From Nocardioides sp. cx-173 (GTDB lineage: Bacteria > Actinomycetota > Actinomycetes > Propionibacteriales > Nocardioidaceae): a DNA stretch of 64,000 bases. Where the stretch lies: NCBI RefSeq assembly GCF_021117365.1, contig NZ_CP088262.1, positions 2,854,501 through 2,918,500 of the forward strand, in the 5' to 3' direction. A program made the position numbers and the translations under genes. The notes under the pieces were generated by a model. That model ran no database searches and was not told where the DNA came from. It saw nothing but the letters and a program-made list of their open reading frames with translations. Positions 1 to 7,826 of this stretch are shown piece by piece (positions within the stretch are counted from its first letter, which is position 1; each line of letters begins with the position of its first letter).

Positions 1-171
1 CTCGACTGGCCCCTCGTCCTGACCCTCGCCGTCGCCGTCGCCGTTCTGGTCGGGGTCGTCGGCGGCTACCTGTCGGCGCGTCTCGCCGTCATCGGCTCGG
101 AGCGGCGGCTCAACCGGACGGCGATGAGCCTGCCGGCCGCGGTCGCGACGGACGTCCCGGCCGATGTCTGA
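1..171 (+). CDS. C-terminal end of a membrane protein (partial)
   Basis: Only the last 56 codons lie in the window, with the reading frame open from base 1 to a TGA at 169-171. The fragment starts with one long hydrophobic stretch rich in Val, Ala and Leu, consistent with a final transmembrane helix. A short basic, Arg-rich patch and a soluble tail follow. The stop overlaps the ATG of the next small membrane protein by 8 nt, so the two are probably co-translated. I do not recognise the family from this fragment. The 5' part lies outside the window. Confidence 0.6.
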   Translation, partial: LDWPLVLTLAVAVAVLVGVVGGYLSARLAVIGSERRLNRTAMSLPAAVATDVPADV

Positions 172-259
172 CGGCGACTGGATGGTGGCGGCGGTCCTCC
201 TGGTCGGCGTACCGCTCGCCGTGTGGGCAGGCGTCTCGATGCTGCGCCGCCGTCCCTGA
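164..259 (+). CDS. 31-residue single-span membrane peptide
   Basis: A very short open frame starts at an ATG that overlaps the stop of the preceding membrane protein and ends at TGA 257-259. The product has an acidic N terminus (MSDGDW), one Val/Leu/Ala-rich hydrophobic helix and an Arg-Arg-Arg-Pro C terminus, which predicts a single span with the tail in the cytoplasm. The tight overlap and clean membrane topology favour a real gene over chance. The function is unknown; it could be a small accessory subunit of the upstream membrane protein. Confidence 0.5.
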   Translation: MSDGDWMVAAVLLVGVPLAVWAGVSMLRRRP

Positions 260-288
260 GATGGCGACGGAGCAGTTGGCGGGCCGCT

Positions 289-314
289 GCATGCCTGCTG
301 GGCCTTGGGGCACC
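289..314 (+). promoter_or_regulatory. SigB/F-type promoter of the methyltransferase gene
   Basis: GCATG (289-293), a 14-nt spacer and GGGCACC (308-314) match the series of GCATG-N14/15-GGG(T/C)ACC sites found in this region. This site has C in place of T in the -10 box, like the one before the epimerase gene. The ATG at 323 begins 8 nt after the box, so the transcript would be leaderless or nearly so. Confidence 0.55.
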
Positions 315-322
315 GGCCGGTC

Positions 323-940
323 ATGACGGGGCGGCAGCGTATGGACTTCAGCCAACTCACGATCGAGTACGACGATCGTGTGCTGACCCCGCGACCCTGG
401 ACGGCGATGCAGTCGCAGTGGGCGGCCGAGCTGATCCCCGACGCCCCCGTGGGTCGGGTACTCGAGCTGTGCGCCGGCGCCGGTCACATCGGGCTCCTGG
501 CCGTGTGGCTGGCCAACCGCCCGCTCGTCTGTGTGGACCTCAACCCGGCGGCCTGCGAGCTGACCCAGGTCAACGCCTCCATGGCCGGCCTGGCCGACGA
601 TGTCGAGGTGCACTGCGGCGACCTCGCCGAGGTCGTGCCGTCAGAGCAGTTCGGCGTCGTGATCGCCGACCCGCCCTGGGTGCCCGCGGCCGAGACCCAG
701 CGCTTCCCCGAGGACCCGCTCCTGGCCATCGATGGTGGCGAGGACGGCCTGAGCGTGGCTCGGCTCTGCCTCGCGGTCGCGGCCGAGCGGGTCGCCGACG
801 GAGGGCACGTGCTGATCCAGCTCGGCTCCTCGGACCAGGCGCAGCGCCTGTCCGCGGAGGGATGCGCTGACAGCCTGCGGCTGGTCGAGATCCGCGACGG
901 AGAGCGAGGAGTCGTCGCCAGGTTCGACCGCGTCGCCTAG
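323..940 (+). CDS. Class I SAM-dependent methyltransferase (HemK/RsmC-like)
   Basis: The 205-residue protein has a Rossmann-type methyltransferase core. Motif I is ELCAGAGHIG, an acidic residue ends the second strand (CVDLN), and a DPPW motif takes the place of the (N/D)PPY catalytic loop found in enzymes that methylate amide or exocyclic amine nitrogens. The substrate could be a protein glutamine, rRNA or a small molecule; the sequence does not decide. I chose the ATG at 323 because a GGGCACC -10-like box ends at 314. This rules out an upstream TTG at 305 and fits a leaderless start; ATG 341 is a second option. The gene is probably under the stress sigma factor encoded just downstream. Confidence 0.75.
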   Translation: MTGRQRMDFSQLTIEYDDRVLTPRPWTAMQSQWAAELIPDAPVGRVLELCAGAGHIGLLAVWLANRPLVCVDLNPAACELTQVNASMAGLADDVEVHCGDLAEVVPSEQFGVVIADPPWVPAAETQRFPEDPLLAIDGGEDGLSVARLCLAVAAERVADGGHVLIQLGSSDQAQRLSAEGCADSLRLVEIRDGERGVVARFDRVA

Positions 941-955
941 ACCGACCACCGCCCT

Positions 956-1001
956 CACCCCTGTGGGTGGGCCCCTCAGGGAGCCCTCACCCTCGGGGGT
1001 G
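956..1001. promoter_or_regulatory. Two CACCC-N4-GGGTG palindromes upstream of the sigma factor gene
   Basis: Exact CACCC-N4-GGGTG palindromes lie at 956-969 and 988-1001, 32 bp apart (about three helical turns), ending 57 nt before the sigma factor ATG. The same palindrome occurs beside both LuxR-type genes (3574-3587; 13234-13247 and 13256-13269). They are candidate operators for a dimeric regulator; the regulator itself is not identified. Confidence 0.5.
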
Positions 1002-1058
1002 TGTCGGGCAGCAAGCACACGGGGTCACTCTCGTAAAGACACGACATCGAGGGAGTTC

Positions 1059-1856
1059 ATGACGATCACGGCATTGGGGCGCACGGTCCCGAGAGAGTTC
1101 CGAAGCCAGGAGACGGCTCGGCTCTTCGCGACCTTCCCTGACCTCGACGAGCGGGAGCGGGAGGCGGTGATCGAGCAGATCGTCGTCCTCAACATCCAGG
1201 TGGCGCACGCCATCGCGCGGCGCTACCAGAACCGCGGCGTGCCGGTCGAGGACCTCGAGCAGGTCGCCTGCCTGGCCCTGGTGCGGGCCGCCCAGCGCTT
1301 CGACCACACGATGGACCGGGACTTCCTCTCCTACGCCGTGCCGACCATGACCGGCGAGGTGAAGCGCTACTTCCGCGACCACGGCTGGACCATCCGTCCG
1401 CCGCGCCGAATCCAGGAGATCCAGTCGCGGGTGATCGCCGAGCACAAGCAGGGCACCGTCGACGGCCGGCCGCCGACGCCCCGTGAGATCGCGGAGCGTC
1501 TCGACCTCGACATCGACGACGTCACCGAGGCGCTGAGTGCGGCCGTCTGCTTCCAGCCGATCTCGATCGACCAGGCGGTCGAGGCCGACAGCATGGAGTC
1601 GCTCTCGGACTTCCTGACGGTCGACGACTCGGGCGCGCAGGACGCAGCCGAGGCGCGCGCGCTCCTCGCGCCAGTCCTCAAGCACCTCTCGCGCGACGAG
1701 GTGCGGCTGCTCGCGATGACCTACGCGCAGGGCATGACCCAGCAGCAGATCGGTGAGGCCATCGGCGTCACGCAGATGACGATCTCGCGCCGGCTGACCC
1801 GGCTCATCGCCCGGCTACGCACCGAGCTCGGCGTCGACCTGCAAGCCGTGGCCTGA
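1059..1856 (+). CDS. RNA polymerase sigma factor, SigB/SigF/SigG (group 3) type
   Basis: The 265-residue protein is a group 3 alternative sigma factor, about the usual length. Region 2 is recognisable around DLEQVACLALVRAAQRFD, followed by a region 2.4-like stretch (VKRYFRDHGW) and the RPPRRIQE segment typical of SigB/F. Region 4 has a helix-turn-helix near MTQQQIGEAIGVTQMTISRRL. The ATG at 1059 is chosen because GGGAG lies 4 nt upstream; an in-frame start near 963 would put the palindromic control region inside the gene. No anti-sigma factor gene is adjacent, so control may be by the palindromes at 956-1001. The seven GCATG-N14/15-GGG(T/C)ACC promoters nearby fit the promoter type read by this class. 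Confidence 0.9.
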   Translation: MTITALGRTVPREFRSQETARLFATFPDLDEREREAVIEQIVVLNIQVAHAIARRYQNRGVPVEDLEQVACLALVRAAQRFDHTMDRDFLSYAVPTMTGEVKRYFRDHGWTIRPPRRIQEIQSRVIAEHKQGTVDGRPPTPREIAERLDLDIDDVTEALSAAVCFQPISIDQAVEADSMESLSDFLTVDDSGAQDAAEARALLAPVLKHLSRDEVRLLAMTYAQGMTQQQIGEAIGVTQMTISRRLTRLIARLRTELGVDLQAVA

Positions 1857-1860
1857 CCGG

Positions 1861-3222
1861 CTACGGCGGTTGCTGCCCGGCCAGCCCGGGACCCTCGGCC
1901 CCGCGGCGCCGGTCGATCCGGGCCAGGACCGGCTTGGCGGTGACGCCGTGCACGAGCACCGACAGCACGATGGTGAAGCCCACCGTCGACCACAGCCAGC
2001 GCAGCTCGTCGAACTCCGCCTCCCCCGCGGCGTAGGCCAGATAGTACAGCGAGCCGACCCCGCGTACCCCGAAGAACGCGACCGCCACCCGGTCGCCCCT
2101 GTCCAGGCCACCGGGGCGGTCCTTCGAGCGCAGCCGCAGCGAGAGCGACGCCAGCCCCGCGAGCGGACGGATCACGAAGATCACCGCCACCCCCACAAGC
2201 ACCCCGGCCCAGGTGAGCTCGCTGAGCAGCCCTCGGGTCGTCGCGATCCCGAGGAACAGCAGCACGGCGAGCGTGAACAGGCGCTCGAGCCGCTCCACGA
2301 CCTCGTGCATGGCGCGGTGGTAGTCGTGGTGGCGCTCGGAGGCGCGCATGGCCATCGCGCAGGTGAAGACCGCGAGGAAGCCGTAGCCGCCGACCAGCTC
2401 CGCGGCGCCGTACGACGCCAGCAGCGCCGCGAGCGCCAGCAGCGGCTCCCCCTGCTCGGCGAGCCGGAGTGAGGGACGAGACGAGCGGAAGGCCACCTTG
2501 CCGAGCAGCCAGCCGGCGCCCACGCCGACCGCCACGCCGAGGGTGACCTTGCCGACGAGGTACCAGCCGACCCACTCTCCGAACTCCGCCAGGCCGAAGC
2601 CACCGGCCGCGAGCAGGATCGCCAGGTAGACGAACGGGAACGCCAGCCCGTCGTTGAGCCCCGCCTCCGACGTCAGCGCGAAGCGGACCTCGTCCAGGCG
2701 CTCCACCGTGTCGCTGTCCTCCTCGGCCAGGCCCTGCTCGAGCTCCTCGAGGTCGTCGGCCAGCATCGGTCCGCCCACCTGCACGTCCGAGGCCAGCACC
2801 GGGTCGGTCGGCGCCAGCGCCGCCCCGAGGAGCAGCGCCGCGGCTGGAGCAAGACCGGCTGCCCACCAGCCGAGCACCGCGATGGCGCCGATCGTGATCG
2901 GCATGGCGATCGCGAGCAGGCGCCAGGTCGGGGACCAGTGGCCCCAGGTGCGCAGCTCACGCGGGCGCAGTGGCCGGTCCAGGGCAAGCCCGACGCCCAT
3001 CAGCGCCACCAGGACGGTGAGCTCGGTGACGTGCAGGATGACCAGCTCGTCGTCCACCGGATCCAGGGCGAACTCGCCGGAGAGCGGGAAGAGCCCGATC
3101 ACCAGCCCAATGCCCACCAGGACCATCGGAGCGGAGATGGCGAGCGAGCGCAGCGCCTGCGGGAGAACGACGGCCAGCAGCAGGCACAGGCCCGCGACGA
3201 GGTAGGTCAGGGCGTCCGTCAT
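1861..3222 (-). CDS. Na+(K+)/H+ antiporter, CPA1 (NhaP) family
   Basis: The 453-residue integral membrane protein has about a dozen hydrophobic segments. Family landmarks include GLNDGLAFPFVYLA, where the conserved Asp is part of the ion-binding core, and an APTDPVLASDV segment typical of the CPA1 exchangers. It should exchange monovalent cations for protons across the cytoplasmic membrane, for pH and salt homeostasis. It is convergent with the sigma factor gene, with only 4 nt between the stops. An acidic stretch after residue 170 (EELEQGLAEEDSD) is a cytoplasmic loop. Ion specificity cannot be read from sequence. Confidence 0.85.
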   Translation of the reverse strand: MTDALTYLVAGLCLLLAVVLPQALRSLAISAPMVLVGIGLVIGLFPLSGEFALDPVDDELVILHVTELTVLVALMGVGLALDRPLRPRELRTWGHWSPTWRLLAIAMPITIGAIAVLGWWAAGLAPAAALLLGAALAPTDPVLASDVQVGGPMLADDLEELEQGLAEEDSDTVERLDEVRFALTSEAGLNDGLAFPFVYLAILLAAGGFGLAEFGEWVGWYLVGKVTLGVAVGVGAGWLLGKVAFRSSRPSLRLAEQGEPLLALAALLASYGAAELVGGYGFLAVFTCAMAMRASERHHDYHRAMHEVVERLERLFTLAVLLFLGIATTRGLLSELTWAGVLVGVAVIFVIRPLAGLASLSLRLRSKDRPGGLDRGDRVAVAFFGVRGVGSLYYLAYAAGEAEFDELRWLWSTVGFTIVLSVLVHGVTAKPVLARIDRRRGAEGPGLAGQQPP

Positions 3223-3250
3223 CGGGGGCTCACCCTACGGACTCTCCCAC

Positions 3251-3526
3251 TCAGTCGTCGTCGGCCGGGACCTCCGGTGCGAAGCCGTGCTGCATCGCCC
3301 ACACCACCGCGTGCGACCTCCGCGTCACGCCCATCTTGCGGTAGGCGGTGCGGATGTAGGTCTTGACGGAGTTGATGCTCAGGAAGACGGTCTCGGCGAT
3401 CTCCTGGTTGGAGAGGCCCTGGACGATCAGGGCGACGATCTCGGACTCTCGTGCGGACAGGTCGGTCGTGGACGTCGAGGGAACCTCCGTGCCCTCCGGC
3501 GCCGGGCCGCTCTCGGTGCTGCTCAC
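3251..3526 (-). CDS. Stand-alone LuxR-type HTH regulator
   Basis: The 91-residue protein has a short Ser/Thr/Pro-rich N terminus followed by a complete GerE/LuxR helix-turn-helix (LSARESEIVALIVQGLSNQE onward) and an acidic tail. There is no receiver or ligand domain. The HTH is closely similar to that of the LuxR regulator at 13408-14013; the run AYRKMGV and the HGFAP tail are shared. It starts at GTG 3526 with GGAG just upstream. A CACCC-N4-GGGTG palindrome lies 48 nt before the start, suggesting autoregulation. Lacking a sensory domain, it may act constitutively, respond through abundance, or modulate its full-length paralogue. Confidence 0.8.
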   Translation of the reverse strand: MSSTESGPAPEGTEVPSTSTTDLSARESEIVALIVQGLSNQEIAETVFLSINSVKTYIRTAYRKMGVTRRSHAVVWAMQHGFAPEVPADDD

Positions 3527-3573
3527 ACTCCAACCCTGTCAGCACCGGGCCGGTCCTCGATAGCAGGTGGGCT

Positions 3574-3587
3574 CACCCGTTCGGGTG
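3574..3587. promoter_or_regulatory. CACCC-N4-GGGTG palindrome before the LuxR-HTH gene
   Basis: A single exact copy of the palindrome sits between the hemerythrin stop (3603) and the GTG of the HTH gene (3526). Its position, 48 nt upstream of the start, suits an operator or promoter element for that gene. Confidence 0.5.
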
Positions 3588-3602
3588 GAAATGGCCTCCG
3601 CC

Positions 3603-4103
3603 TCAGGCGATCACCGCGTCGATCGTCTTCTTGAGCGCGCTCGGCTGCGTCGGGGAGCGGGGCGCCTTCTTCTTCGCCTCGATCATGTCCGCGCCCATCT
3701 CCTGCAGCACCTTGCGTCCGAGGCCCTCGCGGACCTTCGGGAACCACTCGTCCTCCTCCTCCTCGATGTGGTGGCGCACGTTCTCGATGAGGACGGTGGT
3801 CTTGGCGGTGAACCGCTCGGCGTCCGGCTTCATCGCGGCGAGCTCCATCACCAGCACGTCGGCGACGTGGTGCTCCTCGTAGGACTCCAGGACGTCGTCC
3901 TCGACCTCGGGCAGGAGCTCACGGACGCGCGGGTACATGATCTCGTTCTCGATGTAGGTGTGCACGGTGAGCAGCTCGATCATCTTCTGGACGAGTCGGC
4001 CCTTCTCGGCGTGAGCCTGCTCCCCCGCCTTCTCGAAGGCGGCGAAGGTCCGCAGGATCTCCTTGTGGTCGTTCTTGAGCAGGACGATGGCGTCGGTCGA
4101 CAT
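3603..4103 (-). CDS. Hemerythrin HHE-domain protein
   Basis: The 166-residue soluble helical protein has the hemerythrin pattern of spaced His and Glu ligands: LLKNDHKE near the N terminus, VHTYIENEIMYPRV, YEEHHVADVL and VRHHIEEEEDEWFP. These would bind a di-iron centre. Bacterial stand-alone HHE proteins bind or sense oxygen, NO or peroxide and are often part of oxidative stress regulons. The ATG at 4103 has GAGGA upstream. A GCATG-N15-GGGTACC promoter (4141-4167) sits 37 nt upstream, placing it in the presumed SigB/F regulon. The C-terminal lysine-rich segment is variable in the family. Confidence 0.85.
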   Translation of the reverse strand: MSTDAIVLLKNDHKEILRTFAAFEKAGEQAHAEKGRLVQKMIELLTVHTYIENEIMYPRVRELLPEVEDDVLESYEEHHVADVLVMELAAMKPDAERFTAKTTVLIENVRHHIEEEEDEWFPKVREGLGRKVLQEMGADMIEAKKKAPRSPTQPSALKKTIDAVIA

Positions 4104-4140
4104 GGCGGTTCCTCACGGAGTCGGGCGGGTGGCGCCCCCA

Positions 4141-4167
4141 GGTACCCGGGGACGGACGGGGTCATGC
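4141..4167 (-). promoter_or_regulatory. SigB/F-type promoter of the hemerythrin gene
   Basis: On the minus strand this reads GCATG, a 15-nt spacer, GGGTACC. It fits the GNNT-N14-16-GGGTA(C/T) pattern I recall for Streptomyces SigB-type promoters. The hemerythrin ATG lies 37 nt downstream with a normal ribosome binding site between. Confidence 0.6.
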
Positions 4168-4214
4168 CGCCGCGGCGGGGCAGCCCGGGGCGCAGGCAAT
4201 GGCACAGTGGGCCC

Positions 4215-4361
4215 ATGAAGACGCGACTGTCGTGCCCGTGCGGCACCACCATCACCGGCGCCGACGAGGACGAGCTCGTCGAGCGGACCCAGGCCCACCT
4301 CGCCGAGGCGCACCCGGGCCGCGAGTACGAGCGCGACATGATCCTGTTCATGGCGACCTGA
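4215..4361 (+). CDS. DUF1059-like small Cys protein
   Basis: This 48-residue protein, too short for most gene finders, begins MKTRLSCPCG and resembles the DUF1059 family of small proteins: a CxC pair near the N terminus, a central acidic DEDELVERTQ helix and a conserved AHLAEAHP segment. Its function is unknown. It is followed 7 nt later by a flavodoxin-like gene on the same strand, so the two may be co-transcribed. The CxC pair could bind a metal or be redox-active, but this is inference. Confidence 0.65.
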   Translation: MKTRLSCPCGTTITGADEDELVERTQAHLAEAHPGREYERDMILFMAT

Positions 4362-4368
4362 CGGCGCC

Positions 4369-4854
4369 ATGGCGCGACTGCTGGTCGTCCACCACTCCCC
4401 GACGGACACGGTCCGGTCGCTGACCGACGCCGTGCTCGCCGGCGCCCACGACGACGCGATCGAGGGCGTCGAGGTCGTGGTCCGCGGGGCTCTCGAGGCG
4501 CGCGCCGACGACGTGCTCGCGGCCGACGGGTACCTGCTGGGAACGCCGGCCAACTTCGGGTACATGTCGGGCGCGCTCAAGCACTTCTTCGACCGCATCT
4601 TCCTCGAGGCCGGTGGGGCGCTCGGCGACCACGGGTCGGCCGCGTCGGCCGGCGGCGGGCGGCGGCCCTACGGGCTCTGGGTGCACGGGCGCTACGACAC
4701 GACCGGCGCCGTGCGCTCGGTGACCTCGATCGTCGGGGCCCTGCCCTGGGTCAGGTCCGCGGAGGTGCTGGAGGTGATCGGCGAGGTCGGCGAGGCGGAG
4801 CGCGCGGCGGCGTACGAGCTCGGCGGGACGCTTGCGGCGCTGATCGCCACCTGA
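4369..4854 (+). CDS. Flavodoxin-like NAD(P)H-dependent oxidoreductase
   Basis: The 161-residue protein has a flavodoxin fold. The first strand and loop (LLVVHHSPTDTV) would hold the FMN phosphate. A GYLLGTPANFGYMSGALKHF segment matches the conserved second FMN-binding loop of the flavodoxin/WrbA group, and FFDRIF follows. It probably transfers electrons to a quinone or other acceptor in the cytoplasm. Its stop overlaps an ATG at 4854, but the following lipoprotein probably starts later. The weakened first loop (HHSPTDTV rather than a Ser/Thr-rich T/SxTGxT) makes FMN affinity uncertain. Confidence 0.7.
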   Translation: MARLLVVHHSPTDTVRSLTDAVLAGAHDDAIEGVEVVVRGALEARADDVLAADGYLLGTPANFGYMSGALKHFFDRIFLEAGGALGDHGSAASAGGGRRPYGLWVHGRYDTTGAVRSVTSIVGALPWVRSAEVLEVIGEVGEAERAAAYELGGTLAALIAT

Positions 4855-4916
4855 TGCGCGGCGCCCCGCAGGTAGGATCGGAGGTCCGCCGCCGTCGTCC
4901 GGGAAGGGGCCCCGCG

Positions 4917-5732
4917 TTGTCGTACCGTCCGCGTCGCCTCGCGCCCCTAGCGACGCTGGGGGTGCTCGTCGCGCTGCTGCTGAGCGCCTGCGGCGAGGCC
5001 GCTCAGGGCGGTGACACCGACCCCGACCAGGTCGACTCCGTCGAGGTGCCCGAGCTCGGCGCCTGCCGGGTGCTGAGCCCCGAGGACGTGGCGCAGGCCA
5101 GCAACGCGACCCGGACCGTCGACTGCACCGAGCGCCACACCGCCCAGACCTACGCCGTCGGTGAGCTGCCGGAGGAGTTCGAGGACGTGGCGCGCGATGA
5201 CCCGTCGCTCGGCGAGTTCGCCTACCGCACGTGTTCGGCGAAGTTCCTGAAGTTCCTGGGCGCCGACGAGAGCATGGTGATGCGCACGGTCGTCAACTGG
5301 GCCTGGTTCCGGCCCTCGGAGAAGGCGTGGGAGGACGGCGCGCGGTGGTACCGCTGCGACGTGGTGGGCGGCGGCGAGCAGAGCGATCGCTTCGTCACCC
5401 TGCCCACGACCGCCGAGGGACTGCTTCTCGGGCGGCCCCAGGACCGCTGGATGGTCTGTGTCGCCGGGCAGTCCGTCACCGGCTCCCCGCGGACCCCGTG
5501 CAACGAGCCGCACGACTGGCGCGCGGTGAGCGCGATCAAGCTCGGCGAGCCCGAGGAGCCCTACCCCGGCGACCGGGTGGTTGAGGTGAAGACCCGCGAC
5601 TTCTGCTCCACCGCCGTCGGCGCCTGGCTCAACTACCCCGTGAACTACGACTTCGCCTACACCTGGTTCCACGAGGCCGAGTGGGAGGCGGGCAACCGAC
5701 GCTCGGTCTGCTGGGCGAAGACCCCCGACTGA
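4917..5732 (+). CDS. Septum-formation-domain lipoprotein (first of tandem pair)
   Basis: With the TTG start at 4917, which has GGAAGGGG upstream, the 271-residue protein has an ideal lipoprotein signal ending in LLLSAC-G. An in-frame ATG at 4854 would give an implausible 31-residue N-terminal extension. A -10-like TAGGAT at 4873-4878 supports the later start. After a short acidic linker, two Cys-rich repeats contain C...ERHT-type and CNEPHDW segments, as in the 'septum formation' domain (PF13845-like) of actinobacterial surface proteins. It is likely anchored outside the membrane. It is followed by a related lipoprotein overlapping by 1 nt. Its role is unknown. Confidence 0.75.
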   Translation: MSYRPRRLAPLATLGVLVALLLSACGEAAQGGDTDPDQVDSVEVPELGACRVLSPEDVAQASNATRTVDCTERHTAQTYAVGELPEEFEDVARDDPSLGEFAYRTCSAKFLKFLGADESMVMRTVVNWAWFRPSEKAWEDGARWYRCDVVGGGEQSDRFVTLPTTAEGLLLGRPQDRWMVCVAGQSVTGSPRTPCNEPHDWRAVSAIKLGEPEEPYPGDRVVEVKTRDFCSTAVGAWLNYPVNYDFAYTWFHEAEWEAGNRRSVCWAKTPD

Positions 5733-6544
5733 TGCGCCGTGCCCTGAGCTCCGCCGTCGTCGCCCTGCTGCTCGCGCTGAGCGCGGGGTGCAGCGGCGAC
5801 GAGACCGATCCCGGCGCCGACCCGACGCCGACCCCCAAGGCGACGGCGACCGCCGTACCCGGTCCGGCCCAGGGTGCCTGCTACCAGATGACGTTCGAGG
5901 CGGCCCTGGCCGCGACCAGCCAGGCCCAGAAGGTCGCGTGCTCCGAGGAGCACACCGCGATGACCTACCTCGTCGGCCGTCTGGACACGCTCGTCGACGG
6001 CCACCTGCTCGCCGTCGACTCCGACCGGGTGCTGGCCGACATCGCCGCGACCTGCCAGCGCCGCCTGGGCGGGCTGGTGGGCGGCACCCGCGACGACGTA
6101 CGGCTCAGCATGCTGCGCCCCGTGTGGTTCACCCCCACGCTGGCCCAGGCCGACGCTGGCGCTTCCTGGTACCGCTGCGACGTGATCGCCGTCGCCGGGC
6201 AGGACCGGCTCGCGCCGCTGACGGGCCGGCTCGCGGGGGTGCTGGACACCCCGCAGGGCCGCAACCGGTGGGGCATGTGCGGCACCGCGCAGCCCGACTC
6301 CCCCGACTTCGAGCGGGTGCTGTGCTCGGCCCCGCACTCCTGGCGCGCGATCCGCATCGTCGACCTCGGCTCCGGCCGCTACCCGGGCGCGGCGGTCGTG
6401 CGCGAGCGTGGCCAGGCTCCGTGCGAGGACGCCGGACGCGAGGTCGCCGACGACGCGCTCAACTACCAGTGGGGCTACGAGTGGCCCACCCGCGAGCAGT
6501 GGCAGGCCGGCCAGACCTACGGCCGCTGCTGGGCTCCGGACTGA
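5732..6544 (+). CDS. Septum-formation-domain lipoprotein (second of tandem pair)
   Basis: The 270-residue product starts at an ATG sharing one base with the previous stop. Its signal peptide ends in ALSAGC (lipobox), followed by an Asp/Pro/Thr linker. The rest parallels the upstream gene along its length: CSEEHTAMTYLVG matches CTERHTAQTYAVG, WYRCDV is identical in both, and CSAPHSWRAI matches CNEPHDWRAV. This indicates an old tandem duplication with conserved Cys pairs that probably form disulfides. It is translationally coupled to its paralogue and likely extracytoplasmic. The specific function is unknown. Confidence 0.75.
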   Translation: MRRALSSAVVALLLALSAGCSGDETDPGADPTPTPKATATAVPGPAQGACYQMTFEAALAATSQAQKVACSEEHTAMTYLVGRLDTLVDGHLLAVDSDRVLADIAATCQRRLGGLVGGTRDDVRLSMLRPVWFTPTLAQADAGASWYRCDVIAVAGQDRLAPLTGRLAGVLDTPQGRNRWGMCGTAQPDSPDFERVLCSAPHSWRAIRIVDLGSGRYPGAAVVRERGQAPCEDAGREVADDALNYQWGYEWPTREQWQAGQTYGRCWAPD

Positions 6545-6552
6545 ACCTGCCG

Positions 6553-6578
6553 GCATGGCCGTGGTGCCCGCGGGTACC
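6553..6578 (+). promoter_or_regulatory. SigB/F-type promoter of the small membrane protein-yihY operon
   Basis: GCATG (6553-6557), a 14-nt spacer and GGGTACC (6572-6578) form one of the five exact members of the series. The ATG of the 49-residue membrane protein lies 8 nt after the box, so the transcript should be leaderless. Confidence 0.6.
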
Positions 6579-6586
6579 GGAACGGC

Positions 6587-6736
6587 ATGGATCGCCGCCG
6601 AATTCTTGTCATCTGGGGTGTCGTCGTCTTCATCGTGGTGGGTGCCATCCTGCTGTTCATCGGGCTGCGCGAGGGTGAGGACACCGACTACGGCGACCAG
6701 CCCGGCGGCATCTCCCAGATAGGCGTCGTGCCATGA
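6587..6736 (+). CDS. 49-residue single-span membrane protein
   Basis: The ATG at 6587 follows the GGGTACC promoter box by 8 nt, implying a leaderless mRNA. The product starts MDRRRILVIW, has one Val/Ile-rich transmembrane helix and ends in an acidic Asp/Gly/Pro-rich tail. Its TGA overlaps the ATG of the YihY gene (ATGA), so the two are translationally coupled. It has no recognisable family. The position suggests a stress-induced accessory membrane protein that is made with, and may assist, the YihY protein. Confidence 0.65.
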   Translation: MDRRRILVIWGVVVFIVVGAILLFIGLREGEDTDYGDQPGGISQIGVVP

Positions 6737-7788
6737 CCGACCGGGACCCGACCGCGTCCGCCGAGGCCGATCCGGACGACGGGAAGGTCGACTCCCCCAC
6801 GGACATCAGCAAGCACTCGTGGCTCTACGTGGTGCGCAAGACCGTGCGTGAGTTCACCGACGACGAGTGCACCGACCTCGCGGCGGCGCTGACCTACTAC
6901 TCCGTGCTGGCGCTGTTCCCGGCCGTCGTCGCCCTCACCTCGGTGCTGGGCCTGGTCGACCAGGGACCCAAGGCCGTCCAGACCGTGCTCGACATCGTCG
7001 GCGACCTGGGTGGGGCCTCCGTGGTTGACAGCGTGCGGGACCCGCTGCTCGAGCTGAGCCGGTCGCAGGGCGCCGGACTGGCGCTCGTCCTCGGCCTCGC
7101 CGGCGCCCTGTGGTCGGCCAGCGGGTACGTCGTCGCCTTCGGGCGCGCCATGAACCGGATCTACGAGATGCCCGAGGGCCGCCCGGTGTGGAAGCTGCGT
7201 CCGGCGATGCTGCTGCTCACCGTCGTCCTGGTGATCCTGGTCGCCCTCGTGCTGTTGGCCCTCATCATGACCGGTCCGGTCGCCCAGGCCGTCGGCGACG
7301 CGATCGGGCTGGGCTCCACCGTCGTGACGATCTGGAACATCGCCAAGTGGCCCGTCCTGCTCGTGGTCGTCGTACTGATCGTGGCGCTGCTCTACTACGC
7401 CACGCCCAACGTCAAGCAGCCGAAGTTCCGCTGGGTCAGCGTGGGCGCCGTGCTCGCGATCGTCACCTGGATCATCCTGTCGGCCGCCTTCGGCTTCTAC
7501 GTCGCCAACTTCTCGTCCTACGACAAGACCTACGGCACGCTGGGCGGCGTCATCGCGTTCCTGCTGTGGCTGTGGCTGACCAACCTGGCGCTGCTGTTCG
7601 GCGCCGAGCTCGACGCCGAGCTGGAGCGCGGCCGCGAGCTGCAGTCGGGCATCGCCGCCGAGGAGGAGATCCAGCTGCCGCCGCGCGACACCCGCAACAT
7701 CGAGAAGTCCCGCAAGAAGGAGCTCGAGGACATCCGCCGCGGGCGCGCACTGCGGGTCCGGCACGGACGGCGCCACGGGGACCACTGA
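6733..7788 (+). CDS. YihY/BrkB family inner membrane protein
   Basis: The 351-residue protein has six predicted membrane spans and the YihY/UPF0761 signatures: FTDDECTDLAAALTYYSVLALFP-type first helix, the SGYVVAFGRAMNRIYE loop, and the GGVIAFLLWLWLTNLALLFGAELDAEL terminal segment, each covering part of a helix. It was once annotated as RNase BN, but the family is a membrane protein without nuclease motifs. The soluble C terminus is strongly basic. It is coupled to the upstream small membrane protein and driven by a SigB/F-type promoter. The transport or envelope role is not established. Confidence 0.85.
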   Translation: MTDRDPTASAEADPDDGKVDSPTDISKHSWLYVVRKTVREFTDDECTDLAAALTYYSVLALFPAVVALTSVLGLVDQGPKAVQTVLDIVGDLGGASVVDSVRDPLLELSRSQGAGLALVLGLAGALWSASGYVVAFGRAMNRIYEMPEGRPVWKLRPAMLLLTVVLVILVALVLLALIMTGPVAQAVGDAIGLGSTVVTIWNIAKWPVLLVVVVLIVALLYYATPNVKQPKFRWVSVGAVLAIVTWIILSAAFGFYVANFSSYDKTYGTLGGVIAFLLWLWLTNLALLFGAELDAELERGRELQSGIAAEEEIQLPPRDTRNIEKSRKKELEDIRRGRALRVRHGRRHGDH

Positions 7789-7826
7789 GTCGCCGCGGCG
7801 CCGCCCGCACCGCCAGTCGGTGGCCG

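Noticed and set aside
6733-7788. Ribonuclease BN annotation of the YihY protein
   Set aside because: The protein is an integral membrane protein without nuclease motifs; the RNase BN label is a known misassignment of this family.
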